Assembly (NCBI GenBank): GCA_963780815.1
Contig: CAWADG010000005.1
Span: forward strand, 310,001 to 374,000
Length of the DNA: 64,000 bases
Origin: VRUE01 sp963780815
GTDB taxonomy: Bacteria; Actinomycetota; Thermoleophilia; Solirubrobacterales; 70-9
Reading direction: 5' to 3'
Both the position numbers and the translations under genes were made by a program. Under the pieces are notes generated by a model. The model ran no database searches, was not told the origin of the DNA, and saw only the letters and a list, made by a program, of their open reading frames with translations. Positions 44,321 to 53,624 of the stretch are shown one piece after another. The first letter of the stretch is position 1; every line of letters starts with the position of its first letter.

Positions 44321-44620
44321 CTAGCTGGAAGCCCTCACCCCATTGCTCGCCGGGCGATAGAAGTGCTCGACCGCCCCCCGCACCTGCCTTTCGCCGGTCA
44401 GCTCGAGCAGGTCAGTTCGCGCGAGCTCCGTCACGTGGTAGTTGACGGTGCTGAGCGGAGCCTGCAGCTCGATGCTCAGGTCCTTGGGGGAGAGGGTCCG
44501 CCCGCCGTCAATGGTCAGCACTTCGAGGATTGAGATACGGAGGGCGTGGGTATTTGCCCGTGCCAGGCGCTGCCAATCGAGTGCTTCTACGTTTCCGTTT
44601 TGCTTCATCAATGAGGTCAT
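44321..44620 (-). CDS. Winged-helix (ArsR-like) regulator
   Basis: About 99 residues. HTH in RISILEVLTIDGGRTLSPKDLSIELQAPLSTVNYHVTELARTDLLEL, a typical winged-helix with recognition helix STVNYHVTEL. ATG 44620 is preferred; ATG 44608 and a TTG at 44662 are alternatives. Divergent from the large secreted protein gene with which it shares about 90 bp of upstream DNA, so it may control it; inference only. Confidence 0.75.
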   Translation of the reverse strand: MTSLMKQNGNVEALDWQRLARANTHALRISILEVLTIDGGRTLSPKDLSIELQAPLSTVNYHVTELARTDLLELTGERQVRGAVEHFYRPASNGVRASS

Positions 44621-44706
44621 TGGAAAGTCTTTACCCGGATCGTCGCCGAACTCACTACCCAAAAATAATGAGTGCTTCCGCGAATAGCAAGTATCGTGCC
44701 GACGCG

Positions 44707-47613
44707 ATGTCCGGAGGAGGGAAAACAGAAGGGACGCCGCGGAGCATACGCCGACGGCTGGCCCCGATCGCCGCCGCCCTTGGGTTGCTCGGGCTTGCAG
44801 CGCTTCCAGGTTCCTCGGCGCTGGCGGCGACCAGCGACATCATCGCCCCGCAGAATCATCCGCACACCCCGGCTGACGGCTGGCAGGCCGGGACCTGCAC
44901 GAGCGACCTGCCTGAATGCTCGGTCGCCACGCCGGGCCAGTTCTTCGAAGAAGCCGCCGCTCATCCACAGGCGGGGTTCACCCAGTTCACCGTCAAGTAC
45001 ACCGAAGGCCCACTGCCGGGGATGAAAACCCCGGTCGGCGTGCTCGGCAAAGTTCGGGTCGACCTGCCCGTCGGGCTCACCGTCAACCCGCAGGCGACGC
45101 CGCAGTGCGAAGAAAACGCCGACCCGTCGAAATGCGCCACCAGCGCGCCGCTGTCGCAGGTCGGCGTCAGCGCCGTCACCCTCTCGGTGGCCGGGGTCGT
45201 CACGCCGCCGGTCGAAGGGGTGACCAAAGTCCCCGTCTACAACCTCGTCCCCGAAGAAGGCCAGCCGGCGCTGTTCGGGCTCAGCCTCGCCGGCAACGCC
45301 GTCTACCTGAAAGCGGACGTCGCCTGGGACGGCGATTACCACGAGGGATTCACGATCGACGTCCCCGAACCGCCCCTCGGCGCCAGAGTCCTGACCAACC
45401 GGCTCACCTTCGACGGGCGGTCTGGGGACGGCACCTTCATCACGACTCCGAGCACCTGCCTCGACCCTGAACAGGCGGGGTTCGAAGGGATCTACTCGAC
45501 CTGGCTGCTGGCGACCTCGAAGGAAGAACTGGCTTCGGGGGGATACTCGTTCCCACAGAGCGCCGCGCCGCAGTTCGAATCGCCGCTGCCGGAAGGGAAA
45601 AAGCCGATCGATTGCGAGGGCGTCCCCTACGAACCGTCGCTCGAAGTCGACCCCGGCCAGGCGGCGACCGACTCCCCGGCGGGGGCGGTGACCGACGTCC
45701 AGGTCCCCCACATCACAGGCGGTGGCGAACGCGAGAGCTCGCAGACCAGGCGCGCCGAGGTGACGCTGCCGGTCGGGATGGGCATCGACCCCTCGGCCGC
45801 CAACGGCCTCGTCGCCTGCACCGATGAACAGTTCGGCAAGGGCACCAGGAACCCGGTCGCATGCCCGCCGGATTCGAAGATCGGGACAGTCTCGATCGAG
45901 AGCCCGCCGCTTCCACCGGGCTCGCTGACGGGGGACGTGTACGTCGGCCAGCCGAAGAGCACCGACCCCGACTCCGGCGACCTCTACCGCCTCTTCGTCG
46001 TCGCCGGCTCGAGCCGTTACGGGATCTCGGCGCGCCTGATCGGCAACGTCAAGGCCGACCCCCAGACCGGACGGCTGACGGCGGTATTCGATGACGGGAA
46101 GTTCGGCCGGGCGCCGCTGCCGGGCCTGCCCGAGGTCCCGTTCACCTCATTCAAGCTCGATTTCAACGATGGGCAGCGGGCGCCTCTGACGAGTCCGCCG
46201 ACCTGCGGGCCGCACGAGGCCACGACCTCGTTGACGCCCTGGACCGGCAACCCGCCTGCGACCCCGTCCGACGACTTCACACTCAGCTCGGCCCCGGCCG
46301 GCGGAGCCTGCGCCGCATCGATGGCGGCGCGTCCGTTCGCGCCCGGCTTCAAAGCGACGACCGACAACCCGAAGGGCGGCTCCTACAGCCCGTTCCGCAT
46401 CCACATGACACGGGCCGCCGGCGAGCAGGAGCTGAAAGGCGCGACGGTCGACCTGCCGCCGGGCCTCACCGCCAAGCTCGCCGGTCTCAAGTACTGCCCG
46501 GAGTCGGCCCTCGCTGCGGCGGCCACAAACCCCGGCAAGACCGAGGCCGCCGTGTCCAGCTGCCCGAGCTCGAGCTTTGTCGGCACCGCCACTGTCCACA
46601 CCGGCAGCGGCGAGCCGCTCCAAATCGGCGGCAAGGTCTTCCTTGCCGGCCCACACGCTGGGGCCCCCCTGTCCCTGGCGGTAGTCACCCCAGCCACGGC
46701 CGGGCCTTTCGATCTCGGCTCGGTCGTGCTGCGGGTGGCCCTGATCGTCGATCGCGAAACGGCCCAGGTCCACGCGGTCTCCGACCCGATCCCGCACATC
46801 TTCGGCGGCGCTCTGCTCGACATCAGCTCGGTCGACGTCAATCTCGACCGCAAGGATTTCTCGCTGGACGGGACCGACTGCGCGCCGATGGCGGTCGGCG
46901 CGACCCTCCGGGGAGGCGGCGCAAACCCGGACGACGCGGCGACGTTCACCGCCTTCCCCGCGACGGTCCCCTACCACTGGAACGGGTGCGATGGGCTGCC
47001 CTTCAAACCGAAGCTCTCGCTGCAGATGCTCGGCGCGACGAGGCGGGCGAAGAACCCGAAGTTGAAGGGCGTCCTCAACGCCCGCGAAGGAGACGCCAAC
47101 ATCGGCCGCGCCGTCGTCACCCTGCCGAAGGGCCTGATCCTCGACCAGGCCAACATCGCCAAAGTCTGCACCCGGACGCAGTTCGCGGCGAACGCTTGCC
47201 CGGACAACTCGCGCTACGGGTTTGCCCGCGCCTTCACCCCGCTGCTCGACAAGCCGCTCGAAGGGCCGGTGCGGCTGCGGTCCTCCGACAATCTTCTGCC
47301 CGACCTGGTCGCGTCCCTCCATGGCCAGATCGACATCGACCTCGCCGGCAAGATCGACACCTCCAACGGCAGGATCCGGAACTCGTTCGACACCGTCCCC
47401 GACGTCCCGGTCTCGAGGTTCGAACTCACCGTCAGCGGCGGCAAGAAGGGGATCCTGACCAACAGCCTCAACATCTGCCCGAAGAAGAAGGGCAAGAAGC
47501 CGAAGACTCTCCGAGCATCGGTGAAGCTGTTCGCGCAGAACGGGAAGAAGGCGAGCAACAAGCACCTCAAGGTCAAGACGCCCTGCGGCAAGACGAAGAA
47601 GAAGCGGAAGTAA
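44707..47613 (+). CDS. Large secreted protein with four diverged repeats of an unnamed domain
   Basis: 968 residues. Signal peptide about 14-40 (ending ALA). The body has four diverged units of about 190-230 residues, each with VxLPxGL, then a Cys, a Cys-P-xx-S-x-x-G segment, a Pro-Leu-x-G-x-V strand, an internal VxxDxxTGR stretch and a late PF/VSxFxL...Thr-Cys end. It finishes in a Lys-rich tail (ICPKKKGKKPKTL). I do not know a named domain. ATG 44707 is used as TATCGT (44692-44697) ends 9 nt upstream and the signal peptide follows; ATG 44668 is the alternative. Confidence 0.8.
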   Translation: MSGGGKTEGTPRSIRRRLAPIAAALGLLGLAALPGSSALAATSDIIAPQNHPHTPADGWQAGTCTSDLPECSVATPGQFFEEAAAHPQAGFTQFTVKYTEGPLPGMKTPVGVLGKVRVDLPVGLTVNPQATPQCEENADPSKCATSAPLSQVGVSAVTLSVAGVVTPPVEGVTKVPVYNLVPEEGQPALFGLSLAGNAVYLKADVAWDGDYHEGFTIDVPEPPLGARVLTNRLTFDGRSGDGTFITTPSTCLDPEQAGFEGIYSTWLLATSKEELASGGYSFPQSAAPQFESPLPEGKKPIDCEGVPYEPSLEVDPGQAATDSPAGAVTDVQVPHITGGGERESSQTRRAEVTLPVGMGIDPSAANGLVACTDEQFGKGTRNPVACPPDSKIGTVSIESPPLPPGSLTGDVYVGQPKSTDPDSGDLYRLFVVAGSSRYGISARLIGNVKADPQTGRLTAVFDDGKFGRAPLPGLPEVPFTSFKLDFNDGQRAPLTSPPTCGPHEATTSLTPWTGNPPATPSDDFTLSSAPAGGACAASMAARPFAPGFKATTDNPKGGSYSPFRIHMTRAAGEQELKGATVDLPPGLTAKLAGLKYCPESALAAAATNPGKTEAAVSSCPSSSFVGTATVHTGSGEPLQIGGKVFLAGPHAGAPLSLAVVTPATAGPFDLGSVVLRVALIVDRETAQVHAVSDPIPHIFGGALLDISSVDVNLDRKDFSLDGTDCAPMAVGATLRGGGANPDDAATFTAFPATVPYHWNGCDGLPFKPKLSLQMLGATRRAKNPKLKGVLNAREGDANIGRAVVTLPKGLILDQANIAKVCTRTQFAANACPDNSRYGFARAFTPLLDKPLEGPVRLRSSDNLLPDLVASLHGQIDIDLAGKIDTSNGRIRNSFDTVPDVPVSRFELTVSGGKKGILTNSLNICPKKKGKKPKTLRASVKLFAQNGKKASNKHLKVKTPCGKTKKKRK

Positions 47614-47623
47614 GTTCCCGGCC

Positions 47624-48340
47624 CTAGGTCGGCTGGGACGCCGGGCGGATCAGGATCTCGTTGACGTCGACCTGCGGCGGCTGTCCGAGCGCGTAGAGCA
47701 CCGCGTTGGCGATGTCGTCGTCGCGGAGCGCCCACTCGCCCGGGCTGTTGTCGAAGAACGGGGTGTCTGTCATCCCCGGCTCGATCAGCGTCACCCGGAT
47801 CGCGTGGTTCTCGTGCATCTGGCGGAGCTCGGCCCGCAGCGCCTCGCCGATCGCCGTCGTCGCCCACTTGGTCGCCGAGTAGAGCGAGCCGGGAAGCGCC
47901 CGCCGCCCCGCGACCGAGCTCGTGATCACGTAGTGGCCGTCGCCGCGCTCGAGGAGGTGGGGGAGGGTGGCGCGGATCGTCAGCGCGACCCCATAGACGT
48001 TGGTCAGGACCATCGAGCGCCAGTGCTCGACCGACTCCTCGAGGAATCCGCGCTTGGCGCCGAAGCCGGCGTTGGCGAAGACGGCGTCGATCCGGCCGAA
48101 GGCCTCGGTCCCCGCGCCCGCCATCGCCTCGACCTGGTCCCACTCGGTCACGTCGCAGCGGACGGCGACGGCGCGCTCGGGCCCGCCGACGTCGGAGACG
48201 ATCTCCTGCAGCGGATCCTCGCGCCGCGCCGCCAGCACCAGACGATGGGTGTCGGCGGCGGCGCGGGCGGTCGCGGCGCCGATCCCGCTGCTCGCCCCGG
48301 TGATCAGCAGGACGGGGTCGTTGGAGGTCCCGTCTGGCAT
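47624..48340 (-). CDS. Short-chain dehydrogenase/reductase
   Basis: 238 residues, classical SDR. TGASSGIGAATAR cofactor loop, NAG in VFANAGFG, catalytic Ser (VITSSVAG) and YSATKWA with Tyr and Lys. The Ala-Arg-Arg after the second strand suggests NADP. ATG 48340 begins right before the Rossmann strand. Substrate unknown; lies alone between two plus-strand genes. Confidence 0.92.
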   Translation of the reverse strand: MPDGTSNDPVLLITGASSGIGAATARAAADTHRLVLAARREDPLQEIVSDVGGPERAVAVRCDVTEWDQVEAMAGAGTEAFGRIDAVFANAGFGAKRGFLEESVEHWRSMVLTNVYGVALTIRATLPHLLERGDGHYVITSSVAGRRALPGSLYSATKWATTAIGEALRAELRQMHENHAIRVTLIEPGMTDTPFFDNSPGEWALRDDDIANAVLYALGQPPQVDVNEILIRPASQPT

Positions 48341-48385
48341 TCGCCGGCATTCTCGCAGAGGCGCGCCTTGCGATAATCCGCTGCC

Positions 48386-48796
48386 GTGGATCCCAGCCGC
48401 AAGCGCAAGATCCGGCTCGTGGTGGCACTCGGCACCGCGGTGCTGCTCGCCGTCGCCCTGATCTACACCTCGTTCAGCGCCTCGACCGAGGCGAAGGAGC
48501 CCTCGCAGCTCCTGAATGCGCCGCCCGGCAAGAGCTACGACCTGACCGGGAAAGTCGTCACAGGGTCGGTCAGGCACGACGGGTCCGAGCTCCGCTTCCG
48601 CGTCGCCGACCGCGACAACGAAAGCGAGAGCATCCCCGTCACCTACACGGGCACCGTCCCGGACCCGTTCCGCGGCGGGCGCGAGATCGTCCTCACCGGC
48701 TCGGTCGAGAGGAACGGGATCTTCGTCGGCGAACCCGACACCCTCGTCACCAAGTGCCCGTCGAAGTACACCGCCGAAGAATCGAATGACAGCTAG
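48386..48796 (+). CDS. ccmE: Heme chaperone CcmE, Cys-type
   Basis: 136 residues. One membrane helix (about 10-30) then an OB-fold. The heme-binding site is C-P-S-K-Y (CxxxY) in place of the His-containing HxxxY of E. coli; the Cys form is known from some archaea and Desulfovibrio. GATAAT (48372-48377) ends 8 nt before the GTG. Overlaps ccmF by 11 nt. Confidence 0.88.
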   Translation: MDPSRKRKIRLVVALGTAVLLAVALIYTSFSASTEAKEPSQLLNAPPGKSYDLTGKVVTGSVRHDGSELRFRVADRDNESESIPVTYTGTVPDPFRGGREIVLTGSVERNGIFVGEPDTLVTKCPSKYTAEESNDS

Positions 48797-51176
48797 CCTC
48801 GGCGGGGCCGCCCTCGCCCTCGCCTTCATCACTGCGATCGCGGCTGCGATCGTGGCGCTGGTCGGCCGTGGCGGCGAGCAGCGCTGGGTCGACCTCTCGC
48901 GCCGCGCCGTCTACGGGCTCTGCGCGCTCCTCACCCTCTGTGTGGTCCTGATCGAGCTCGCCTTCCTCCGCGACGACTTCTCGCTCAAAGTCGTCCAGCA
49001 GCACTCCTCGATCGACACCCCGACCTTCTACAAGCTGGCGGCGATGTGGTCGAGCCAGGAAGGATCGCTGCTGCTCTGGGCCTGGGTCCTCTCGATCGCC
49101 GCCTCGGCGGCGCTGTTCGCGACCCGCGGCAAGTTGCGTGAGATCGTCCCCTACGCGACCGCCGTGATGGCGGGTGTGGCCGCCTTCTTCACCGGACTGA
49201 TGCTGTTCGCCGGTGGCGTCAACCCGTTCTCGACCGTCAGCCCCGTCCCGGTCGACGGGGTCGGCCTCAACCCGCTGCTCCAGCACCCGAGCATGATGAT
49301 CCACCCGCCGATGCTCTATTCGGGCTATGTCGCGTTCACGATCCCGTTCGCGTTCGCGATCGGCGCCCTCGTCACCCGCCGGCTCGATGCCGCCTGGATC
49401 CGCGCCACGCGCCGCTTCGCGCTGATCGCCTGGGCCTTCCTCGGCCTCGGCCTACTGCTCGGCGCCCGCTGGTCCTACACCGAGCTCGGGTGGGGCGGGT
49501 ACTGGGCCTGGGACCCGGTCGAGAACGCGGCGCTGATGCCGTGGCTGGCCGGGACCGCGTTCCTGCACTCGATCATGGTCCAGGAGCGGCGGGGGATGCT
49601 GAAAGTCTGGAACGCGAGCCTGATCGTCGCCACCTTCTCGCTGGCGCTGCTCGGGACGTTCCTGGTCCGCTCCGGCGTCCTGCAGTCCATCCACGCCTTC
49701 GGCGACAGCACCGTCGGCCCCTACATCCTCGGCCTGATCGCCGTCGTCGCGATCGGCTCTGCGGCGCTGATCGTCTCCCGGCTCGACGATCTCCGCTCAG
49801 AGCGCCGGATCGACTCGCTGATCTCTCGCGAGGCCGTCTTCCTGATCAACAACCTGCTGCTCATCGCGCTCTGCGTCGCGATCTTCTGGGGGACCTTCTT
49901 CCCACTGATCTCCGAGCTCTTCACCGGCGAGAAGTCCTCGCTCGCGGCGCCCTGGTTCGATCGCTACACGACCCCGCTCGCGGTGGTCCTGGTGCTGTTC
50001 ACCGGGATCGGCCCGCTGCTCGCCTGGCGCCGCGTCAGCTGGGCCTCGGCAAGACGGGTCTTCCTCTGGCCGGTCCTGGCGGGCGCCCTGACCGGTCTGG
50101 TCCTGCTCCTCGCCACCGACGCGGGGGAGCGGCCCTGGGCGCTGGCGCTCTTCGCCTTCGCGGCCTTTGCCATCACTGGGTTGGCGCAGGAGTTCTGGCG
50201 CGGAGCGGTGGGCCGCCGGACGCTGGCCGGTGGCACGATGCCCGCCGCACTCGTCGGCGTCGTATCGCGCAACCGGCGCCGCTACGGCGGCTACATCGTC
50301 CACGCCGGCGTGGTCGTGCTGCTGATCGGGATCGCCGCCTCCTCCAGCTTCCAGACCAAACGCGACGTGACCTTGCGGCCTGGCGAAAGCACCGTGATCG
50401 ACGGGCGGAAGGTGACCTACGTGCGGCCGACGGTCAGCGTCACCAAGGAGGCGCTCGGGTTCGGCGCCGTGCTGCGGGTCGAGAAGGACGGCGGGGCCTT
50501 CACCGTCGAACCTAGCCGGCGTTACTTCCGGCCGACCGGGGTGCAGGGGGGGACGATCAAGAGCTTCTTCGACGGCGAGGCGACCAGCGAGGTCGGCCTG
50601 CGTGCCGGGGCCCTCAGCGACTTCTGGGCGGCGCCACAGCCGAACATCACCGCGATCCAGCACCGGGCCGCGGAGTCCGATCGCGGCTTCCGCGAATGCG
50701 TTCGCGGGGCGCCGGGATCCCCGCCCCAGTGCCGGGCCGTCTCGCGGCTGATGCGGGCCGCCGTGGCGCGGCCGCAGTTGGCGCCGGTGGCCGCGGCCCA
50801 GATCGAGGCGCTGCAGGAAGCGATCGCCAAGCGCCTCGCCCGCAGCTACATCGACGATTCGGCACCGGTGACCTTCCGGGTGATCATCGACCCGCTCGTC
50901 ACCTGGATGTGGATCGGCGGCCTGATCGCCCTGGCGGGGGCGCTGATCGCGATCTGGCCGGCGCGCGGAGCGCGGCGGCGGCCGGCGGTCGCGACCGACC
51001 TCGAGGCCCTCAAGGAGGCCAAGTACCGCGAGATCCGCGACGCCGAGCTCGACCACGCCGCGGGCAAGCTCTCCGACGAGGACTTCGCCCTACTCGACGC
51101 CGAGCTGCGCAGCGAAGCGGTCGAGATCCTCGAGAACGGCAATGGCAGCCGGCCCGAGAAGCTCACGCCCAGCTAG
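48786..51176 (+). CDS. ccmF: Heme lyase CcmF with a CcmI-like C-terminal tail
   Basis: 796 residues, about 15 membrane helices. WWD motif WGGYWAWDPVENAALMPWL, axial His in HPPMLYSGY and in the late HAGVVVLLIGI helix, and a large outside domain (about 515-690). After the last helix an acidic tail reads LKEAKYREIRDAELDHAAGKLSDEDF, similar to the start of CcmI-like proteins. Attaches heme to apocytochrome c with CcmG/H. ATG overlaps ccmE. Confidence 0.92.
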   Translation: MTASLGGAALALAFITAIAAAIVALVGRGGEQRWVDLSRRAVYGLCALLTLCVVLIELAFLRDDFSLKVVQQHSSIDTPTFYKLAAMWSSQEGSLLLWAWVLSIAASAALFATRGKLREIVPYATAVMAGVAAFFTGLMLFAGGVNPFSTVSPVPVDGVGLNPLLQHPSMMIHPPMLYSGYVAFTIPFAFAIGALVTRRLDAAWIRATRRFALIAWAFLGLGLLLGARWSYTELGWGGYWAWDPVENAALMPWLAGTAFLHSIMVQERRGMLKVWNASLIVATFSLALLGTFLVRSGVLQSIHAFGDSTVGPYILGLIAVVAIGSAALIVSRLDDLRSERRIDSLISREAVFLINNLLLIALCVAIFWGTFFPLISELFTGEKSSLAAPWFDRYTTPLAVVLVLFTGIGPLLAWRRVSWASARRVFLWPVLAGALTGLVLLLATDAGERPWALALFAFAAFAITGLAQEFWRGAVGRRTLAGGTMPAALVGVVSRNRRRYGGYIVHAGVVVLLIGIAASSSFQTKRDVTLRPGESTVIDGRKVTYVRPTVSVTKEALGFGAVLRVEKDGGAFTVEPSRRYFRPTGVQGGTIKSFFDGEATSEVGLRAGALSDFWAAPQPNITAIQHRAAESDRGFRECVRGAPGSPPQCRAVSRLMRAAVARPQLAPVAAAQIEALQEAIAKRLARSYIDDSAPVTFRVIIDPLVTWMWIGGLIALAGALIAIWPARGARRRPAVATDLEALKEAKYREIRDAELDHAAGKLSDEDFALLDAELRSEAVEILENGNGSRPEKLTPS

Positions 51177-51188
51177 ACTTCCGTCCCC

Positions 51189-51413
51189 ATGTTTGCCGTC
51201 TTCGGAGTCCTCCAGGTGATCATCGCCGTCGTCCTGATCTTCCTGATCCTGCTGCACTCGGGCAAAGACGCGGGCCTCTCCGGCGCCTTCGGCATCGGCG
51301 GCGGCGGCAGCTCCTTCGGCGGCGGCTCGATGGTCGAGCGCAACCTCGACCGGGCCACGGTCTTCTTCGCGGTTCTTTTCGCTGTCAACACTTTCGTCCT
51401 GCTGAAGATCTAG
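51189..51413 (+). CDS. secG: Preprotein translocase subunit SecG
   Basis: 74 residues with two membrane helices (about 2-22 and 54-72) and the Gly-rich loop LSGAFGIGGGGSSFGGGSM. It is the small accessory subunit of SecYEG. TAGACT (51174-51179) overlaps the ccmF stop codon and ends 9 nt before the ATG, so secG is likely transcribed on its own. In many actinobacteria secG follows tpiA; here it is 17 kb away. Confidence 0.9.
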   Translation: MFAVFGVLQVIIAVVLIFLILLHSGKDAGLSGAFGIGGGGSSFGGGSMVERNLDRATVFFAVLFAVNTFVLLKI

Positions 51414-51423
51414 CCCCAGCCCG

Positions 51424-51467
51424 GGATGTCGCAGTTCCCTCCCCTCCTGGAGGAATGTGCGACATCC
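51424..51467 (+). terminator. Hairpin after secG
   Basis: GGATGTCGCA (51424-51433) pairs perfectly with TGCGACATCC (51458-51467), and CCC/GGG can extend the stem past a G mismatch. The inner 24 nt can form a second small stem (CTCC/GGAG). It lies just downstream of secG and probably ends its transcript; it lacks a U-tract. Confidence 0.5.
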
Positions 51468-51540
51468 GGGATGGAGGCTGCCTGGCAGCGCTGATGGTGG
51501 ATAGGGGCAGTGGACAACTGGCGAGGCGATGTTGCGCTGG

Positions 51541-51565
51541 TTTACAAATCTCGGTACGGTGTAAA
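51541..51565 (+). promoter_or_regulatory. Inverted repeat in the alkB promoter region, likely repressor operator
   Basis: TTTACA and TGTAAA are perfect inverted half-sites 13 nt apart, in an AT-rich island ahead of alkB. Overlapping -35/-10-like elements (TTTACA, TAAATA) are present. The TetR gene at the end of the same operon is the natural candidate to bind here. Confidence 0.5.
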
Positions 51566-51606
51566 TAACAGGGACGTCTAATGGCAATTTGACAAGGAGG
51601 AACTCG

Positions 51607-52812
51607 ATGGAGGCAGGCGTCCACGAACACGAGCATCACCATCACCACCACGGCGACATCGAGCTGAGCCCCGCCACGTGGCGCGACGGCAAGCGCTACG
51701 CGTGGCTGCTGGGCCTGATCATCCCCCTCGCCCCGTTCATCGCCTGGGGCTATGTCGAGCTCACCGGTTGGGGTGCCTTCTGGTTCTTCGGCCCGCTTCT
51801 AGTCTTCATCGTCTTCCCGCTTCTCGACATCGTCGTCGGGATGGACGCGTCGAACCCGCCCGACAGCATCATCAAGTGGCTCGAACAGGATCGCTACTAC
51901 CGCTGGTGCACCTACGTCTTCATCCCGATCCAGTACGCCGGCCTCGTCTTCGCCTGCCACCTGTGGTCCAGCGGCGGCCTCTCGATCCCGGAGAGCCTGG
52001 GCCTGGCGCTGACGATGGGGGTCGTCGGCGGGATCGCGATCAACACCGCTCACGAGCTCGGCCACAAGCGCGCCAGCCTCGAGCGCTGGCTGAGCCGCGT
52101 GGCGCTGGCGCAGACCGGCTACGGCCACTTCTTCATCGAGCACAACCGCGGCCATCACGTTCGCGTCGCGACGCCCGAGGACCCGGCCAGCTCGCGGCTG
52201 GGGGAGAGCTTCTGGGCGTTCCTGCCTCGCACCGTCGTCGGCAGCCTCCGCTCGGCCTGGGGGATCGAGTGCGCCCGCCTCGACCGGATGGGCAAGTCGC
52301 ACTGGACGCTTCGCAACGACATCCTCGGTGCCTGGGCGATGACCGTCGGCCTGTTCGCGGGGCTGGCGATCGTCTTCGGTCCCGTCGTCCTGCCCTACCT
52401 CCTGATCCAGGCGGTGCTCGGCTTCTCGCTGCTCGAGGTCGTCAACTATCTCGAGCACTACGGCCTGCTGCGCCAGCGCAGGGAGGACGGTCGCTTCGAG
52501 CGCTGCCGCGCGGAGCACAGCTGGAACAGCAACAACGTCGCCTCCAACGTCCTCCTCTACCACCTCCAGCGCCACAGCGATCACCACGCCAACCCGACCA
52601 GGCGCTACCAGGCCCTCCGCCACGTCGACGAAGCCCCGCAGCTACCGACCGGGTACGCCGGGATGATCGTTCTCGCCTGGATCCCGCCGCTCTGGCGCCG
52701 GGTGATGGACCCGATCCTGGTCGAGCACTACGGGGGCGATGTCAGCCGCGCCAACATCCAGCCGCGGGCCCGCCGGCGCGTCATCGCTCGCTACGGGGCG
52801 GCGCAAGCATGA
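51607..52812 (+). CDS. alkB: Alkane 1-monooxygenase AlkB
   Basis: 401-residue membrane di-iron hydroxylase that oxidises n-alkanes to 1-alkanols with electrons from rubredoxin. His boxes NTAHELGHK, EHNRGHH, the NYLEHYG motif and LQRHSDHH are intact; about six membrane helices. The N-terminus carries a natural His run (HEHEHHHHHHGD). SD AGGAGG sits 6 nt before the ATG. Followed by rubredoxin and TetR genes. Confidence 0.95.
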   Translation: MEAGVHEHEHHHHHHGDIELSPATWRDGKRYAWLLGLIIPLAPFIAWGYVELTGWGAFWFFGPLLVFIVFPLLDIVVGMDASNPPDSIIKWLEQDRYYRWCTYVFIPIQYAGLVFACHLWSSGGLSIPESLGLALTMGVVGGIAINTAHELGHKRASLERWLSRVALAQTGYGHFFIEHNRGHHVRVATPEDPASSRLGESFWAFLPRTVVGSLRSAWGIECARLDRMGKSHWTLRNDILGAWAMTVGLFAGLAIVFGPVVLPYLLIQAVLGFSLLEVVNYLEHYGLLRQRREDGRFERCRAEHSWNSNNVASNVLLYHLQRHSDHHANPTRRYQALRHVDEAPQLPTGYAGMIVLAWIPPLWRRVMDPILVEHYGGDVSRANIQPRARRRVIARYGAAQA

Positions 52813-52825
52813 GGCGCGAACTCTG

Positions 52826-52996
52826 ATGTCCGCCTGGCGCTGCCCGAGCTGCGGCTACGTCTACGACGAGGAGGCGGGCCACCCCCGCGAGGGGTTTCCG
52901 CCCGGCACTCCGTGGTCCGATGTTCCCGACGACTGGGCCTGCCCGGACTGCGGCGTCCGCGACAAGGTCGACTTCGAGCTCGTCGAGAGCGACTGA
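52826..52996 (+). CDS. Rubredoxin (AlkG-type)
   Basis: 56 residues. Two iron-binding Cys pairs, CPSCGYVYDEEAG and CPDCGVRDK, with the FPPGTPWSDVPDDW block of AlkG2-type rubredoxins. It would pass electrons to AlkB. Between the alkB stop and this ATG lies a five-codon ORF (52809-52826) that overlaps both genes, so ribosomes could re-initiate across the junction. Confidence 0.93.
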   Translation: MSAWRCPSCGYVYDEEAGHPREGFPPGTPWSDVPDDWACPDCGVRDKVDFELVESD

Positions 52997-53000
52997 CACG

Positions 53001-53624
53001 ATGGCGGCGATGTCGACCGCACCGGAGCGCGCGCCCTACGCCGTCGCGGCGCGCCGGCTGCTGCGCGAGACCCTCTTCGGGGCCGCCCGCGACGAGCTGC
53101 AGCAACGCGCCTGGTCGGAGGTCACGATGGCCGAAGTCGCCGCCGCTGCCGGCGTCAGCCGCCAGACCCTCTACAAGGAGTTCGGAAGCCGGGACGAGTT
53201 CGCACAGGCGTTCGTGATCCACGAGGGCGAACGCTTCCTCGACGTCGTCGAGGCGGCGGTCCGCGAGCACCTCGACGACCCCCACGCGGCGGTCGGCGCC
53301 GCGCTCGACACCTTCCTCCGCAACGCCGGCGACGACCCGCTGGTGCGGATGATGCTGAGCGACGACGGGACGGGGGGGATGCTGCCGTTCGTCACCACCC
53401 AGGGGATGCCCGTCGTGCAGTGGGCGACGGCCCGACTATCGGGCGTGATCCAGGAGGGATGGCCGCAGGCCCCAGTCGAGAAGACCCAACTGCTGGCCGA
53501 ATCCCTGGTCCGGCTCGCGATCAGCTACATCACCGTCCCCACCGCCTCGACCGAGGCGACGGCGGCAGCCGCCCGCGAGCTGCTCGGACCGTTCATCGAC
53601 GAGGCGCTCGGCGCGCGGGCCTGA
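53001..53624 (+). CDS. TetR-family regulator of the alkane operon
   Basis: 207 residues. N-terminal HTH VTMAEVAAAAGVSRQTLYKEFGSRDEF is a standard TetR domain; the C-terminal ligand domain is helical. Its gene is 4 nt after rubredoxin, so it is probably an autoregulated repressor (or activator) of alkB. ATG 53010 is another possible start. Ends in a bidirectional hairpin. Confidence 0.9.
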   Translation: MAAMSTAPERAPYAVAARRLLRETLFGAARDELQQRAWSEVTMAEVAAAAGVSRQTLYKEFGSRDEFAQAFVIHEGERFLDVVEAAVREHLDDPHAAVGAALDTFLRNAGDDPLVRMMLSDDGTGGMLPFVTTQGMPVVQWATARLSGVIQEGWPQAPVEKTQLLAESLVRLAISYITVPTASTEATAAAARELLGPFIDEALGARA

